Assembly: GCF_025118155.1 (NCBI RefSeq)
Contig: NW_026251408.1
Location: 124,001 to 188,000, forward strand
Direction: 5' to 3'
DNA length: 64,000 nt
From: Cokeromyces recurvatus
Lineage: Eukaryota > Mucoromycota > Mucoromycetes > Mucorales > Mucoraceae
Shown here: one piece after another, positions 45,137 through 59,100 of the stretch
Numbering within the stretch: the first letter of the stretch is position 1
Layout of the letters: the number at the start of each line of letters is the position of its first letter
Position numbers and translations under genes: made by a program
Notes under the pieces: model-generated
What the model was told of the DNA's origin: nothing
The model's database searches: none
Seen by the model: only the letters and a program-made list of their open reading frames with translations

Positions 45137-47322
45137 TTATGCTAATTTACGCTTCTTTTCGACAAGTGTTTCACCAAGAATATCTTTGAACATTTCACGC
45201 TTACGCTCAGCACCCTTCTCTCGTTCTACCCAATCATTATGTCTTCTCTTATATTGATCAATCTTACAAGTCCAAAGTATACCTCTACCAATATGATGAC
45301 TAGCTAACTCATGTTCATGCTTCACTAACTCTGCAGCAATCTTTTCCTTTGAGTCAATATCTGCCACAAGCCAGCATTTATCTAAAATATGACTGCCAAA
45401 TTTATCTTTAGCAAGTGCTGTATATTTTCCTGATAGATCACGCATAATCTTCTTTTTGATCTTTTGATTTACATGAGGTGACGCCACAATGGATTCAAAA
45501 GCTCTAGAGCCTGCAGGAGAGAAACACCATCGGTGGATTGTATCAAGTCTTTGTGATAAGAAACTATTTGTCACAATCTCTGTAACACCGGGTTCAGACA
45601 TTTTCATAATACCTTGAACGATCAACGAACCTTGTAAATGAAATTTATATAAATCGGATTTTTCGCCATCACTGGCTTCATTCCATTGTTCAATTGTCCA
45701 CATACGCATAACACAATTTACAAATTCCTTATTACGGTCTGGAGATCCTTCTGGCAAATGCAAACCAACTGCAATTGCTTCTACAACCTGCTTCTGTGAA
45801 CTTTCCATCTTTACAGACGCATCAACTAAACTTCGAATAACACCATATTTGCCAAGTTTAACAAGTTTTTCAAATGAGTTTTTCAATTCATCTATCATTT
45901 GATTTAATTGTTTTGGCTTTCTAACGTTGGTAATGAGATTTTGCATAACAAAGTTGGCAATAGGATGCATACAGAATTTTTCAAGTTTACCCTTAATATA
46001 AGTCTTGTAAATCTTTCTATAGACAGCATCAGGGGCTACTTGAAAGATAACTTCTAATAAATGAGAACCAACAGAGTCACGAACCAGAGTTTCAAACCAA
46101 GAATCTCTATCTTTATTTTCTTCTTTCGAGTCAATATCAGTTACAATACCCCATAAAATACGATCAATAAGGATGTTTCTGGCTTTAATTCCTTCTTTAT
46201 CATTCTCTTGCATCTCTAATAAAAGCTATTAAAAATTTTGTAAATAGAATGTTGATAATATAAATCTCTTTTATTAGATTCAAGTTACCTGAAGTACTGG
46301 ATTTGCAACTCTGTGAACAGATAATGAACGAACTTCAGTTTCAGACATATTAATAGCTAATTCTGTAGTAAGTGTTCTAAACATAGCCTTAAAAGAGTCG
46401 GGCACTTTTCTGGTTGGACTTAAACTAGTTGTAGACTATTAAAAAAATAAATAAATACGATAAATACGATAAATATATTGAATTATTATTATTACTCTAG
46501 TTAAAGTATCGTTATTTTCTTTCTTATATTGAATCGATTTTTTGCTTCTTAATTTGCCTTTAATATCACCTTCTTCATCGATACGTTTACCAGCTAAAAC
46601 AAAGAGCAAGACACGAATGACGTGTGAAGCAAATTGTTGAGAAATTAAACCACCAATATGAGGCTTGATATCCTCACATAATTCTAATACTAATTTCTCC
46701 ATCGATAAAAGTTCACCCACTTCTTCTTTATTTTCTGTTTGCTCTTCAGCGCCTTCTATCTGTTCACGTTCAACTACATCAGCAGCCAAAGTCAAAAGCG
46801 TCTGACAGACATGGGATGCAAAGCGATGTACGAATAGTTCAACTGTCTTGCCAGTTAATTTATCCATAAATACACGTAATTGAAATGAATCAGAAATCTT
46901 TAATAATTTTTCCAGAATTAAGGAGCAAGAATAGTTGGTGGCAAGGCGAAATTCATTGCCATCGACTTCACTATATACATTTTCAACAAATAATCTTTGA
47001 TCTATTTATAAAATGAATTGTTAATAAGAATGAAGTTATAAAAGCATTTTATTATACCTTCTCCAGTTTCAAACTGAGGATCTTCTAATGTTTGCTCCAC
47101 ATTTTTAAAATAACCAAGCAATTCTTCGTCGACTTCACCGAAATGAGCAGCTTGGAAGTGTTGATCGGTGGAGGTCATGGAAGACTCAGTAGTAGGTTGA
47201 TCAATAATGTCCATAGGTTCGGTGCCTTCTACTACATTTTGTTCATCAATGTTGGCATCTTTCTTTCCTCCTTTCTTTCCACGTTTCTTATTTACACGTC
47301 CTTTTCTTTGAACACGAGGCAT
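45137..47322 (-). CDS. NOP9: Nucleolar Pumilio-repeat protein Nop9
   Basis: Four exons, 47322-47058, 47001-46496, 46435-46289 and 46225-45137, encode 668 residues, the usual Nop9 size. It binds 20S pre-rRNA through an extended set of Pumilio-like repeats and is needed for small ribosomal subunit assembly. The basic N-terminus ('RKGRVNKKRGKKGGKKDANI') is a nucleolar signal. Repeats are seen as 'FVHRFASHVCQTLL', 'ISQQFASHVIRVLL', 'SVHRVANPVLQ', 'VRDSVGSHLLEVIFQVAPDA', 'HPIANFVMQNLI', 'FSPAGSRAFESIVASP' and 'AKDKFGSHILDKCW'. The C-terminus is basic ('EKGAERKREMF'). Introns have GTATAA, GTAATA and GTAACT donors. The next gene upstream (EI24-like) is on the same strand. Confidence 0.93.
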
Positions 47323-47729
47323 TGTGAATAACTTAATGAGCCAAAACTACAAAAAAAAAAAAAAAAGTTTTGATTTTTTTTTTTATGACTTTTTTGAGGA
47401 GTGATTCGTGACTTGGTTAGTAGGAGGAGAAACAGTCATTTATACTCAGCTTTCGTTTAAATTATTCAATCGAATGCCTTTAAGAATGAAATCATCATGT
47501 AATTATAATTGTCTACATTAGGGACTAATTTTGAAGTTTAAGGCATCATAGTATATATTTGTTGGTTGAATATACCCCCCAATTAATAAAAAAAACTGTA
47601 AAGTTTGTCTTCAAACAATGTTTATCAATGTGTTTTTATACAATTTATTGAGAAATGCAAGATTTATGACTAAGTAAAAAATAGACATCTTTATAATGAT
47701 ATAGACGAGAACTATATAAATTTTATTTT
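47323..47729. other. Intergenic, NOP9 promoter side
   Basis: 407 bases; poly(A) and poly(T) near 47349-47382, otherwise AT-rich without recognised motif. Confidence 0.5.
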
Positions 47730-48775
47730 TTACACTAGTTTTCCAAAATGCTCTTTTTTATTTTCAAAAATCTCTGTTCCCTTATGATTGCCTACAAGTA
47801 ATTTCTGAACAATAGAAATGATGCAATGATTCATAATTCGAACAAAAGAAAAAGCTGGTATTTTGACTGGTAAAGCAAATAAATCATTTGAAGTAATAGT
47901 GTTGGTATTATAGATAGGTTCTGGCGTAGCTACTGAGGCCATCATGATATACTAAATTATAAATGTTATAAATATTATTATCCAAGTAATTCATATATTT
48001 TTATACTTACACAAGGATAAATCAATGCAAATACACCGCCCGCTCTTAATGTTGACAAAAAGAAAATGATGGATGAAGCGGGCAATCCAAATCCAAAAAA
48101 ATAGGACCAATGCTCTTCTGTATAGTTCATGCGTTGCTCAATTGTCCAATCTTGTTCATTAATCCATTTATATTCAAAGCAATAATAGGACATCACAATA
48201 CAATAAATAAAAAATGAAAGAATAGACCCTATGATGGGTATTAAATGCTTTAAAAGCGTAATGCATAACGCAAAATTACTGTATAATATCACAGTATTTA
48301 TACTTGTTAGTATATCAACATGATCATCATAACCATTAACTCTTTGATGACTGGCAAATTTACTGTAAAATCTTGAATTTACTATAAGACATATAAGGTA
48401 TAAAGGGTAGCCTGTCAAATCCTATTAATGTGAAGTATTAACACCATTTATAATACATGTTTATAATTATTGTATTTTGCTTATTAACTGCATAAGAATA
48501 TCCAAACAAATGATGGTCAGGTGTATTATAAAATGTCTCTAAAATAATAAGAATACCCAAATAAGCGATTCCATTTAAAACCAAACTTTTTAATAAAGTT
48601 TTTTGAATAACTTTAGATCTAACAATATAGATGAGTCTCACATACTTATAACAACACGTTACAAAAATAATCCTTCTTACGATGAAATGAGATTAAATAC
48701 ATGTGTCCAATTAAACGCTTCTTTTAATCCTTTAAAAAAATAATTAACATGTAATAAAGGTGAGACCTTTTGCAT
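47730..48775 (-). CDS. EI24: EI24-family membrane protein
   Basis: Four exons, 48775-48681, 48636-48489, 48421-48011 and 47951-47730, encode 291 residues. EI24 (etoposide-induced 2.4, EPG-4 in worms) is an ER membrane protein needed in autophagy. Recognisable are the N-terminal amphipathic start ('GLKEAFNWTHVFNLIS'), 'SLVLNGIAYLGILIILETFY', 'LTGYPLYLICLIVNSRFYSK' and the diagnostic 'MNYTEEHWSYFFGFGLPAS' preceding a hydrophobic segment and 'IYPCYIMMASVATPEP'. About six membrane segments. The first intron uses acceptor GTGAG before 48636, because the nearer ATAAG gives a stop. The second intron donor GTTAAT is weak, so the end of exon 2 is less certain. Its start is 269 bases from that of the synaptojanin-like gene, so the two share a promoter region. 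Confidence 0.85.
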
Positions 48776-49044
48776 CGTAAGAATAAATCAACGAAACTCG
48801 TTCAAAAAAAAAAAAAAAAAAAAAAAAAAAAGTGCGATAATCATGTAATAATGCTATTCATAATAGGACTTTTAAAATAGCTTTTTTTTTTCTTGGTTTG
48901 TTTTTGTTTAAGTCTCTCTTTCTCTTCTTTTTTTTTAACAGTTATAGAAGCACATCGTCATAGCGATTCTTAATTTATTTTTTTGTTCAATCAGCTTGTC
49001 ATTTACAAAGTCATTTAATTGAAAGAAGAAATAATACTAAATAG
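48776..49044. other. Bidirectional promoter region EI24 / synaptojanin-like
   Basis: 269 bases between divergent starts; contains A28 (48804-48831) and a TTTCTCTCTTTC-like pyrimidine stretch before 48940. No specific motif recognised. Confidence 0.5.
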
Positions 49045-51826
49045 ATGCAAAATCATTTATTATTAAGAGAACATCCAAGAGCTCTTGCTTTACGGCCCAC
49101 AGTTTTAGAAGAAGCACCTTCTGGCGTGCTTGTTTTTAAGGAATATCAAGGCTCAGAAACTAACAGAGCTATAGCCGAACTTTATAGCCCTTCTGAATTT
49201 GAGGATTCCAAATGGAGGATACTTAATTCACGTCCAGTTTTTGGTTGTCTAGGACTAATTACAGTACAATCAGGTAAGTTAAACTTTTTTTTTTTAATAA
49301 TATATGTTTCATTATTTATTTTATCCTTTTTATTATTACTATTATTAGAATGCTTTCTAGCCATTGTAACAGACTGTGTATCAGTTGGAAGAGTAAGAGC
49401 TGGGGAAGAAGTTTATAAAATTCAATCAGTATCATTTTATTCATTATCGTCTTCTCGTTATGATGATTTTATTGACCCGACACCTAACTGGGAGGATGAT
49501 TGGGATCAACCTAGCAATAGTGGCAGCAGTGGTAATGTCTTACATCCATGTGCTCAGTTACAAAAATTATTTTCAATCGGTAGCTTCTACTTTACACCTG
49601 ACTTTGATTTGACAAGAACAGTACAAGCACGGTAAAAAAAAAGGAAGAAAATAAAAGTAACTTAAAATATTTGTGTATGCTTATGTTTTTTTATGATTTT
49701 ATAGCACTTCAGTAGCGTCAATGGGTGTACATTCATTTGATGGACATTTTTTATGGAATCAATTCTTAATATCGGGTTTGTTGGACTTTAGGGCTAAATT
49801 AGATAGAAAGAAGCAGATAGATCTAGACCGTGGTGGATTTTTAGTATTTGCTATACGTGGTTATGTAGGTGTAGAAGAGGTCGATATTGATAATGAAAGG
49901 TATGAGTTATCTGTGATTTCAAAATTAAGTTGTAAACGTGCTGGTACTCGATTTAATTCAAGAGGAATTGATGATAATGGACATGTAGCAAATTTTGTAG
50001 AGGTAAATATACTAAATGAGAGAGAGAGGCAAAGAGAATAGGAATTAATATACTTTATATAGACCGAAACTATACTTTATTCAGATAGAATTTGTTATTC
50101 TTATACTCAAATTAGAGGAAGTGTTCCAGGTAAAGATAAAAAGCAAAGCTTCTATTCATCCTTATGTATCTTTAATACTCATCTCTTTTTTCTCCTTCTC
50201 TCTCTTTTTTTTTCTTCACTAACTAGTATTTTGGGAACAACAAGGTATGCAGCTTGTTCAACATAAAATACAAATTTCTCGTGGTCCGGGCGCAACGCAG
50301 CCCGCCGTTAAACGTCATTTTGATGAGCTTATTAGCCGCTATAACTCAGTCTCCAATGTCAATCTTTTATCACAACGAGAAACAAGCACAGCTGGTGAAA
50401 CTTTACTTAGCAATACTTATAATACAGCTGTTGAGCGACTTGGTTACAGTCCCTCTATTGTTCGTATGGTCAATTTTGATCTACACGCTGAATGCCGTGG
50501 AGGTAATTACGATAATGTTTCAATTCTTCTAAAGGATATTCGACATATTATGGATGATTATGGATTTTTCTTAATGGATACAGACGAGATTATTAATACC
50601 CAGAAAGGTATTTTTCGAACTAACTGTATGGATTGTCTTGATCGTACCAACCTTGTTCAAAATGAGATTTCACGAAGAGTTCTGCTGAATTTCTTGAAAC
50701 AAACAAATCGTGTTCATGGTATTGATTATTTGATAATACGTCATTCACATTTGTGGGCAGAAAATGGAGATGGATTATCTAAAATTTATGCAGGTACGGG
50801 AGCCCTAAAATCAGGTTTTACGAGAACAGGAAAAGTGACATTCATGAATGTTTTGAGTGACGCTACAAGATCTGTAAACCGCTTCTATATCAACAATTTC
50901 CAAGACAAAGCAAGGCAGGAAGTGATTGATCAATTATTAGGCAAATTGGCTAATCAAACGATGATTGCGATTCATGATCCTATAAGTGATCGCGTAACGC
51001 GACAATTAACAAAACGTATTAAAGAATATTCTCATAATCGAAGAGTAACCATTTTTGCGGGAAGTTATAATTTAAACGGAAAGAGCTTTAAAGGAGAACT
51101 TTTGAATCCTTGGCTGCTTCAACATTTCAGATGTAAAATTTCTTGAATGAATACATGTGAGTGTGTACTGATATAACTTCTTTTTTTATATACATATATG
51201 TATATATTATTATATATATTTTTTATAGGGAGTGAAGAGGAGCCTGATATTTATGTAATAGGATTTCAGGAAATAGTAGAATTATCACCACAACAAGTTA
51301 TGGCGACAGATGCAGAAAAAAGAAAGATCTGGGAACAGCAAATCGAAAAGACTTTAAATACAAGAGCAGGAGCTAAATCAAGATATACACTTTTACGTTC
51401 AAATCAACTAGTGGGTGCAGCGCTCATTATTTTTGTTAAGACAGATATTGTGGATGAAATACGAAATGTAGAAAGCTCAATTAAGAAGGTAACACTGGAG
51501 AAATATACTATAGATAAAAAAAAAAAAGAGAGAGAGACTGATTTGTAAGCTTATATACAGACTGGAATTATGGGTATTGCGGGCAATAAAGGTGCAGTAG
51601 CTATTAGAATGGATTATGGAGATACAAGTTTTTGTTTTGTTGCTGCACATCTTGCTTCAGGTAATATACATTATTATAATAAGTTTTATCTTAATTTAAT
51701 CGTATTATACAGGCCATTCAAATGTGGATGATCGCAATTCAGATTTCCATATCATTAATGAGGGTTTACGCTTTTTAAGAGGAAAAATGATTGACAGCCA
51801 TGAGTAAGTTTTATTTTATTTTTTTC

Positions 51827-51883
<57 letters not shown>

Positions 51884-53248
51884 TATATTATTATAGTAAT
51901 ATTATTTGGGTGAGTGATTTGAACTATCGTATTTCTCTATCGAATGAGGAGGTAAAGTAAATTAGTTTGACTATAAAATAAAGAAATTGATTTATCTATT
52001 ATCCTTATAGGTCAGAATGTATGTAGAAGAGGGTAATATTGAAATGCTATTTCAAAATGATCAGGTATACAAAATAAGAAATTAATACAATACTTGATTT
52101 CTAATTGATTTTTTTTAACTAAGCTTTCAAGAGAGATGAGACAAGGTCGAGTATTTAATGGTTATCAAGAAGGAGACATTACTTTTCTACCAACATACAA
52201 ATATGATAACGGAACAAATACATATGATACTAGGTATCTATAAAAAAAAAAAAAAAGAAAGAGGGAAATAAATTTGAGTTGGATCATAAACTAATTCACT
52301 TGAATATAGTGAAAAACAGAGAATTCCAGGTTGGACAGATCGTATTTTATTTAAAGGAACCCAATTAAAGCAATTACAATATTCAAGAGCAGAATTGTAT
52401 ACTTCTGATCATAGACCAGGTAACAAAAAAAAATAGTATATAACAGACTACTTGACAATTTTTAATAACTTTTTATTTAGTCTTTGCGTTATTTGAGGCT
52501 GATGTAAGATAAAAAAAAACTAATAATAATTTTATTATTTACCTTTTTTTTATCATTATTTCGTAGATATTAACATTAGATCATGAAGCTAAAATTAAAT
52601 TACAAAAAGAATTATACCAAAGTCTAAGTTCAATAGAAGTTCGTACTTCACCGCCTGAATTACCAAAACGTAAAAATACTATACGTAGTAACAGCTTTTC
52701 ATCATCAAAACTATCAGATTCTTATATAGATACACTTATAGATATATCAGTAGATGGTGAATGTAAAGTTTCATCGTTACTAATATATTCAATTATGCGA
52801 TATGCTTAATTAATCTTATTCTAGATCCTCCTCCTAGCACAGATAGTAAAAAATGGTGGGAAGATGGTCAAGGTAAGAAGAAGTGACACATATATTTATG
52901 TTCGATATTAATAGGAAATAATATGACTAGAAATTCCAAAGGCTGATAAGAGTCGAGCATCAAATCATAATCCATTTGAAGATGATGGATTTGTCTGTAA
53001 GTATTATAATTTTTTTTTCCTGTTTCTTCTTACACATATACATATGTATTATTGAACAATACACTATAGTTGCTGGCAGTGGAAACAGTATAAGTAAACT
53101 ACCTAGCTCTTTACAATCAGATAGTGAATGGATGCCTCTAAGTCCAGTCTCTTATCATGGAACTTCCTTCGAAAAGCAACCAGAAACAAAGACATCTCCA
53201 ATAAATAATGTATCTAGTTACATTGGATTTTGGAATAATCGACAATAA
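49045..53248 (+). CDS. Synaptojanin-like phosphoinositide phosphatase (SAC + 5-phosphatase)
   Basis: Seventeen exons: 49045-49273, 49349-49631, 49705-50002, 50063-50129, 50227-51132, 51229-51488, 51561-51660, 51713-51803, 51897-51951, 52011-52064, 52124-52233, 52310-52419, 52481-52503, 52567-52756, 52825-52872, 52931-52996, 53070-53248; 1022 residues. It hydrolyses PI(4,5)P2 and related lipids on endocytic membranes, like yeast Inp51/52/53. The SAC domain has '[12 protein letters not shown]' (Cys426, Arg432). The 5-phosphatase has 'GSYNLNGK', '[14 protein letters not shown]', '[13 protein letters not shown]', '[19 protein letters not shown]', 'WVSDLNYRI', 'PGWTDRILF' and 'SDHRPVFA'. The Ser/Pro-rich tail contains Asn-Pro-Phe ('HNPFEDDGF'), an EH-domain ligand that fits endocytic recruitment. 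The intron at 51804-51896 carries an A52 run. Confidence 0.93.
51830..51881. repeat. Poly(A) tract, 52 nt, in an intron
   Basis: The longest homopolymer in the window, inside the 93-base intron 8 of the synaptojanin-like gene, between the donor and TTATAG acceptor. Confidence 0.9.
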
Positions 53249-54212
53249 GCTTCTTATTTATATTATAGCATGTATTGTATAAAAAATAAAAAATAAAATA
53301 AAAATTGTATGTACATTTATGCGTATTATTTTCTATACAATATTAGAAGAAAAGAAATCAGCAAAAATAGATATACATTATTTTTTCAATTATGTTTACA
53401 TGTATTCTTCATTTGGCTATTATATTGATATAGGCATATTTTTATAAAAATCTATACACTAATATTATTTTATAAAGATTAGAAATATGAAGATGTATCA
53501 GTGCACTATTAAAACAAAATAAAAAAAAAAGTAAATGTTGTAGCTTTATGAGAGTAACATACCTGTTTATCTAATATTAATAATAAGGAATTGCTTATTC
53601 TGTTTGATATTTAAAATAGTATCTTAATTAATAATTGCTCTTCCATTTCTTCTCTTTTTTTTTTTTTTCCTACAAAATGATATGTAGCTACTACTACTGC
53701 CTCTCAATGAAATATATTCTTTATTCGACTCGACTATAATCTCTAAAAAAAAAAGTTTATCCTTTGTTATTCTTTCTTTAGTTTTTTGTCAAGGAAAGAA
53801 ATACAAGTGCTATAAACAAGATTGAATACAAATAGCTAGATTACTCATAACAAACTGAGTGTATGGATTGGTGAAATAATGCCTATAAATATATATATAT
53901 TGGATAAATCTCTTGGTTATGTTTGATAGGAAATGATAATGTAAAGTTATTTATTGGTCAAATGAAAAGATAATTAAAGACTTTAACTAAGACTACTGTT
54001 ATAGTATAATATTACTCTTACATATATGAAATATACACATTATCAAATAAACTATTTAGGTTCTCTTTCCTCCCCCCCCTCCATATACATATATTTCTTA
54101 AAAGTTTACAATTATTAGCATAATTTTATGTATTTAATATATTTTAATGTTCATCAAAAAATAAAATAAAATAAAAAAAAATAAAATAAAAATAAAACTA
54201 GCATACTTGTTT
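53249..54212. other. Intergenic between convergent genes, 1 kb
   Basis: AT-rich 3' regions, with AAAATAAAATAAAA repeats at both ends and a CCCCCCCTCC run near 54072. No gene recognised. Confidence 0.5.
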
Positions 54213-55797
54213 TTAATAAATCATAAAGTAGGCAGCTACTACAAGTGCTAATAAACAATTAATGGCTGAAAGCGATAATGAAAGGCTACTACCACTACTA
54301 GCAAGTGCATTCATAACTTCAACATTCAAATATCCAAATCCAGAAACCGACAAATTATTATTACTGTTATTTGCTGAATATCCAGGAATAGTTACCAAAA
54401 TTATCTTATTATTTCTATTGGAGGCAGGCACATCAGAACCCCAAACTAAATCATTGTTACTATATGCAGGAATGGATGCTAAAGCTTGAGCATCATATTG
54501 TCCTATTGTAACTATAGGTGTAATATTGACAGTAGGTTGATACTCTAATCGTCCCTGTGTAAAATTGCCTACAGATAATCCATACGTTACATTAGTCTTG
54601 ATCTGATTTGCAATATCAACTGGCGTAGTGGTATTAATATCAGTTTGAATTGTTTCATCTAAATGAGTTGAAAGAACTTGAAGGATAGCAAGACGAGCAT
54701 TTGGATGGGCATTAGAAATTAGTGTAGGGAATCCTTCAAGAGCAAAATCATATTCAAGCGAGTTGGGTTGCATAGGTATAGATGCTGTATTATTGATTTG
54801 TACATTGCTCATTCGATAGGTGATGTGAACTGTAAAGTTAGTGTTGGTATTGTTATAAGAGGCAATCGCTCTTGTTTCTGTCTGAAGGTAAGATTGCGTA
54901 GCATTAGTGGGGACAGTAATATTAGAGACTTGGAAAACGGACCAAGCCAAGTCTTGAAGTGAAGTAAACGACAAAATTGGTTCATTGGCATCATAAAATC
55001 CGTTTTGATTAGTATCGTTAAACTCAACAAGTTGAGAAAATTGTAATCTATATACAAAATCTGCTATTTCAGAATTTGGATCAGACGAAGAATAAAAAGC
55101 ATGATCTATCATGGGGAAACGATTATGGGTGCTAATATTAAATGTGTAATGGTAATTGTCATCTTTGCCTGAATTAGTAGTGCCATTGATAATGACATTA
55201 TTTGTATTACTGCCACTACTTGTGATTTGAGGGGCATAATAATATCCTGATTCTGAGTTGTAACGATGATACATTGAATGATAACCAAGGAATAAAAAGG
55301 GTGGAGCAATCCAAAAATAGGTTAATGCAGGATTATAAAACCCATAATAGCCGTAACGTGATGTGGCTGAATAACCGCCAGAATAGACTGGTGCATAATT
55401 CGTGTAAGTTGCTATACGGTAATAATAATATCAATAAATAAATAAATAAACGGTACATGAGTTAGCATTATAGTGTATATATATATATAACATTGAATAT
55501 ATTACATACATCTTGTATTCGAATATTGATAGGGTGGTGGTCCACCAAATCCTCCTCTTCCACCTTTTGATGAGACACTACCAGGTGTGCTTCCTGTACC
55601 TTTATATCCATCATTATTAATTTATGCTAGCAATACAAATATTACTTTATTCTTTCTCAATTACCTGCAATGCCTCTTCCTCCAGTATTAGATCCACTAT
55701 TACCAGTACCACCTCTATTACCACTAGAACCACCTCCTCCGCCTCTACTTCCACCACCCCCACCCCCTCCTCTTCCACCTCCTCCACCTTTGGCCAT
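54213..55797 (-). CDS. Gly-rich, membrane-anchored protein of unknown function
   Basis: Three exons, 55797-55665, 55599-55510 and 55411-54213, encode 473 residues. The first 75 residues are almost all Gly with Arg, Ser and Asn. A hydrophobic aromatic segment follows ('ALTYFWIAPPFLFLGYH'). Then comes a soluble domain rich in Asn, Thr and Ser ('FVYRLQFSQLVEFNDTNQNG' with an EF-like Asp/Asn run, 'VHITYRMSNVQ', 'EYDFALEGFPTLISNAH'). The end is Ser-rich with a final hydrophobic stretch ('LLALVVAAYFMIY'), like a GPI or tail anchor. Many N-glycosylation sequons (Asn-x-Ser/Thr) suggest an outside-facing domain, yet there is no N-terminal signal peptide; the inner hydrophobic segment would have to serve. 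It loosely resembles Gly-rich fungal surface proteins; family not identified. Confidence 0.7.
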
Positions 55798-56138
55798 CAC
55801 AGCTATACAAACATTTTAGTACATCAAATTCATTTAGAAGTCATATAAAGTTTACATAATATAGAATATATTAATATAAGTGATATTTTGAGAACGGATT
55901 TCATAATAATTTAATTCTGAAAAAAAAAAAAAAAAAAAAAAAATAGAAGAAAAAAAAAAAAGAAAAAAAAGGGCTTAACTCAATATATTTTATATTACCA
56001 ATAGAAAAAAAAAGAAAAAAGAAAAAGAACAAATTGTGTAACTTTTCATTGGTATTTTTTTTTTTAAAAAGCCAACATTTAGTATGTAATGCAAAATTGA
56101 AATACTGCTAAGCATATTTTTTATTTTTATTACTACAT
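55798..56138. other. Intergenic between Gly-rich gene and GDB1
   Basis: 341 bases with poly(A) runs near 55921-55970 and 56007-56025; nothing else seen. Confidence 0.5.
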
Positions 56139-59100
56139 TTAACAATGCTTATTACCCTCAATTAAGTCATAAAACAATTCCAATAAAGTTGCAGAAGACC
56201 ATGACTGGGTAGTACAAGAATCTTCACAAAATTCGCCATCCTTATTTGTTAATTCTGGCAAACCACACCAAACGCTCTGATCTATATATTTACGATGTTC
56301 ACGTAGAATAGAAGCAATTTCTTGATTTGAAAGAGCATCAAAGTAATGAGCTGCACGAAGATAATATCCAATGGGCCATAACCATTCAGGCCCTTGATGG
56401 TAATTACGTCCTTTAGCTGTCTTAAAATCATCTGAATCCTCTGAATTATGATAATAAGGTCGATATTGTTGGTCAGTAGGATCTAAGGTACGCATACCAA
56501 GGGGCCCTAATAAAATAGAACGACAAAGGGTAATACATTGTTTTGCGTGCTCTTTATCAAATAATTCAGGGGCTACTGTCATGGCAATAAAAATATTAGG
56601 TCGAAGCTCATATTCTGTATAAGCTTCAGTAGCTCGATAGACATCCTTATAAACACCGCGACGATTTACAATCTTTGAGATCACATCATATTGTTTATCT
56701 TGAGAGGGGTCCGAAGGAATATAATAAACTCTTTCAAAATTTTCTTGTAAAAGATCATTCCAAAATTTGTAAGTAACTGTTTGAGTTGTTTCGTTGTTGA
56801 TCTTGACGTTATCAATACCAGTCCAGGAATATTGACCACGTTCAATAAGCTGATTAATCCAACGTAGAGAACTCTTTAAGAGACCAGTAATTTCGATAGG
56901 TGCGCCATCACGAGGGGTACCAGGGTATCCCTTATTACCTGCCTTGACACTTTCACCCATCTTATCCATCCAAGTGCCACAGTTCCAGATATTACCACCG
57001 ACAAGTACACCGGATGACCAATCTACATCGATATCAATATTGAATCCCTTATCCGACATTTGTTCATCGATTTTAGATCCAGCATTATACTCTCTAAAAT
57101 GAATTCCATGTGCATGGCGTTCAAAAATCTCTTGAATGATTTCCGCAATTGTGGTTGAGTATTGGTAACCTTCTTCGACCTCAACAAATCGATCCTCTTT
57201 AGGGAAACGGCGAGGCACAGGTGTGTTGAGAATGGAATGGCCATCAGGTGCCAAATGATAATAGTCTTGAATAGATTGCATAAAGAACCAAACAGAGTCT
57301 CGTGAGTTATAACGAGGGTAACGGACTGAGTCAAGAAGATTAGGAATAAGCCCATGACGGAGGGAGCCAGCAAAGGCCAAGATATGTTCTTTAGCTTCCT
57401 TAAAGCGTCCAGTGACCATCAAAAGGCCGCGAAGGGAGATACAGACATCACGGCCCCAAACTCGCATATGGCGGATAGTAAAATGAGGTAATCCAGCTGC
57501 TAAAGAAGGAGTTGATTTAGTAGGACAGAGGCCTGCAGAGGGTACTTGTCCAAGCATTTGAACACTTGTCATGGCCAATTGTTTAATAAACGTGTCACCA
57601 TTTTGAACAAGAGGTGACATAAGTGTTAAAGCCTGTGCATAGACTTTATCATAAGCGGTTTTGATGATCAGAGCAAAACATTTGGGCACCAAAAAATCAG
57701 GTACCTGTCGAATCAACTCAGCACGTTCCTTAAACCAGTCAATTAAGCGCTCAAGTGAAGGATAATCTTGCTTGTATTTCTCAAGACGATGTATAGAGTA
57801 ATCTAGGGCCCATTGACCTGCCCGCAGATTATCGCATAGAGGATGTCCCAGGTCGTTATTTTCTATAATTAGATTCAGGACAGACATGAAACCTTGAAGA
57901 CCTGCATAAACAAGATTGCCATAGTTGGGCACATTATAGACACCATCACCGCCCGTAGAATCATACTCTTCACTACTACAACGATACAGTACAACATTTA
58001 TTGCCAAAAGATCCAAATCTTTGACTACTTCATCATCTATTATGCTAATCAGCTTGCGAACTTCTTTATATTTATCGCCAATGGATGTCTTAAGGACACA
58101 GATAGAACCTGGAGTAAAATTATCAGACAAAATAATTTCAACATACTCTCCCTTTTCGTCATGTCCATGTTCAAAACGAGGAGGATTTAAAGGCTCAAGA
58201 TGAGTTGGTAGACCGTTTAGATATTCAGCTTCTTTCACTAAATGGTTATCAATTTTAAGAGAGTAGGCAAATTCAAAGGATGCTTGGGATTTGCGAAGGC
58301 GGATAGGGGAGTGACCCGTACCTTGACCAGGGAAGGCAGTTCGAGAAATAAGTAAATAGCCAGATTGGGAGCTAGGATGCTGACGATGTACTAGCAGATA
58401 GTCATTTTCTTGATGAACATAGACTTCACGATAACCTTCAAAACACATCTTTTGATGAAGGTTCAACAGCTTATGCTTGGCTTCAAGGATACCAATATCG
58501 AGTTTAGGATTAGGATCATATTTTCGTTTTTCATTTACAATATCCAATAAACGAGGATAAATCTCATCATAACCTTTAACACTACCAATAGCACAATCAG
58601 AAAATGCGACAATTGCAGCGTTGGGTAAAGCATCCTATAATAATAAGAATATGATTATTATTATTATTATTCAAAGTAACCATATCATATACATACCTCT
58701 GCAGTTCTTTTTTGGAAAGGTGTTTCATTATCATGTGTACAATCCATAAACAAAGCACGAGGCATACTGCCATGAGCAATAGGAATTAAGAGTACTTGAT
58801 CGTATTCATCACCCTCATAAGGTACTCTCTTCCAAATCATATCTTCATCCATACTACCAACAGGCTTACCACCATGACGATGTGTTAATCGAGATAATTC
58901 ATGGGTATCCCAAGCTTGCATAGCTTCACGAATCAAAGCGTGAATACCTAGACGGGATACAAACTCATTATCCCTTTCAGCTGAACCTGTAAATAGTTCA
59001 GCCAAAACATAGAGGTCAGGACGTACTTTACGAGCAGCATCCAAAAGGTATTCAGCCACATGTATAGGTGTTGAATGACAATTATCGATACGAATACCAT

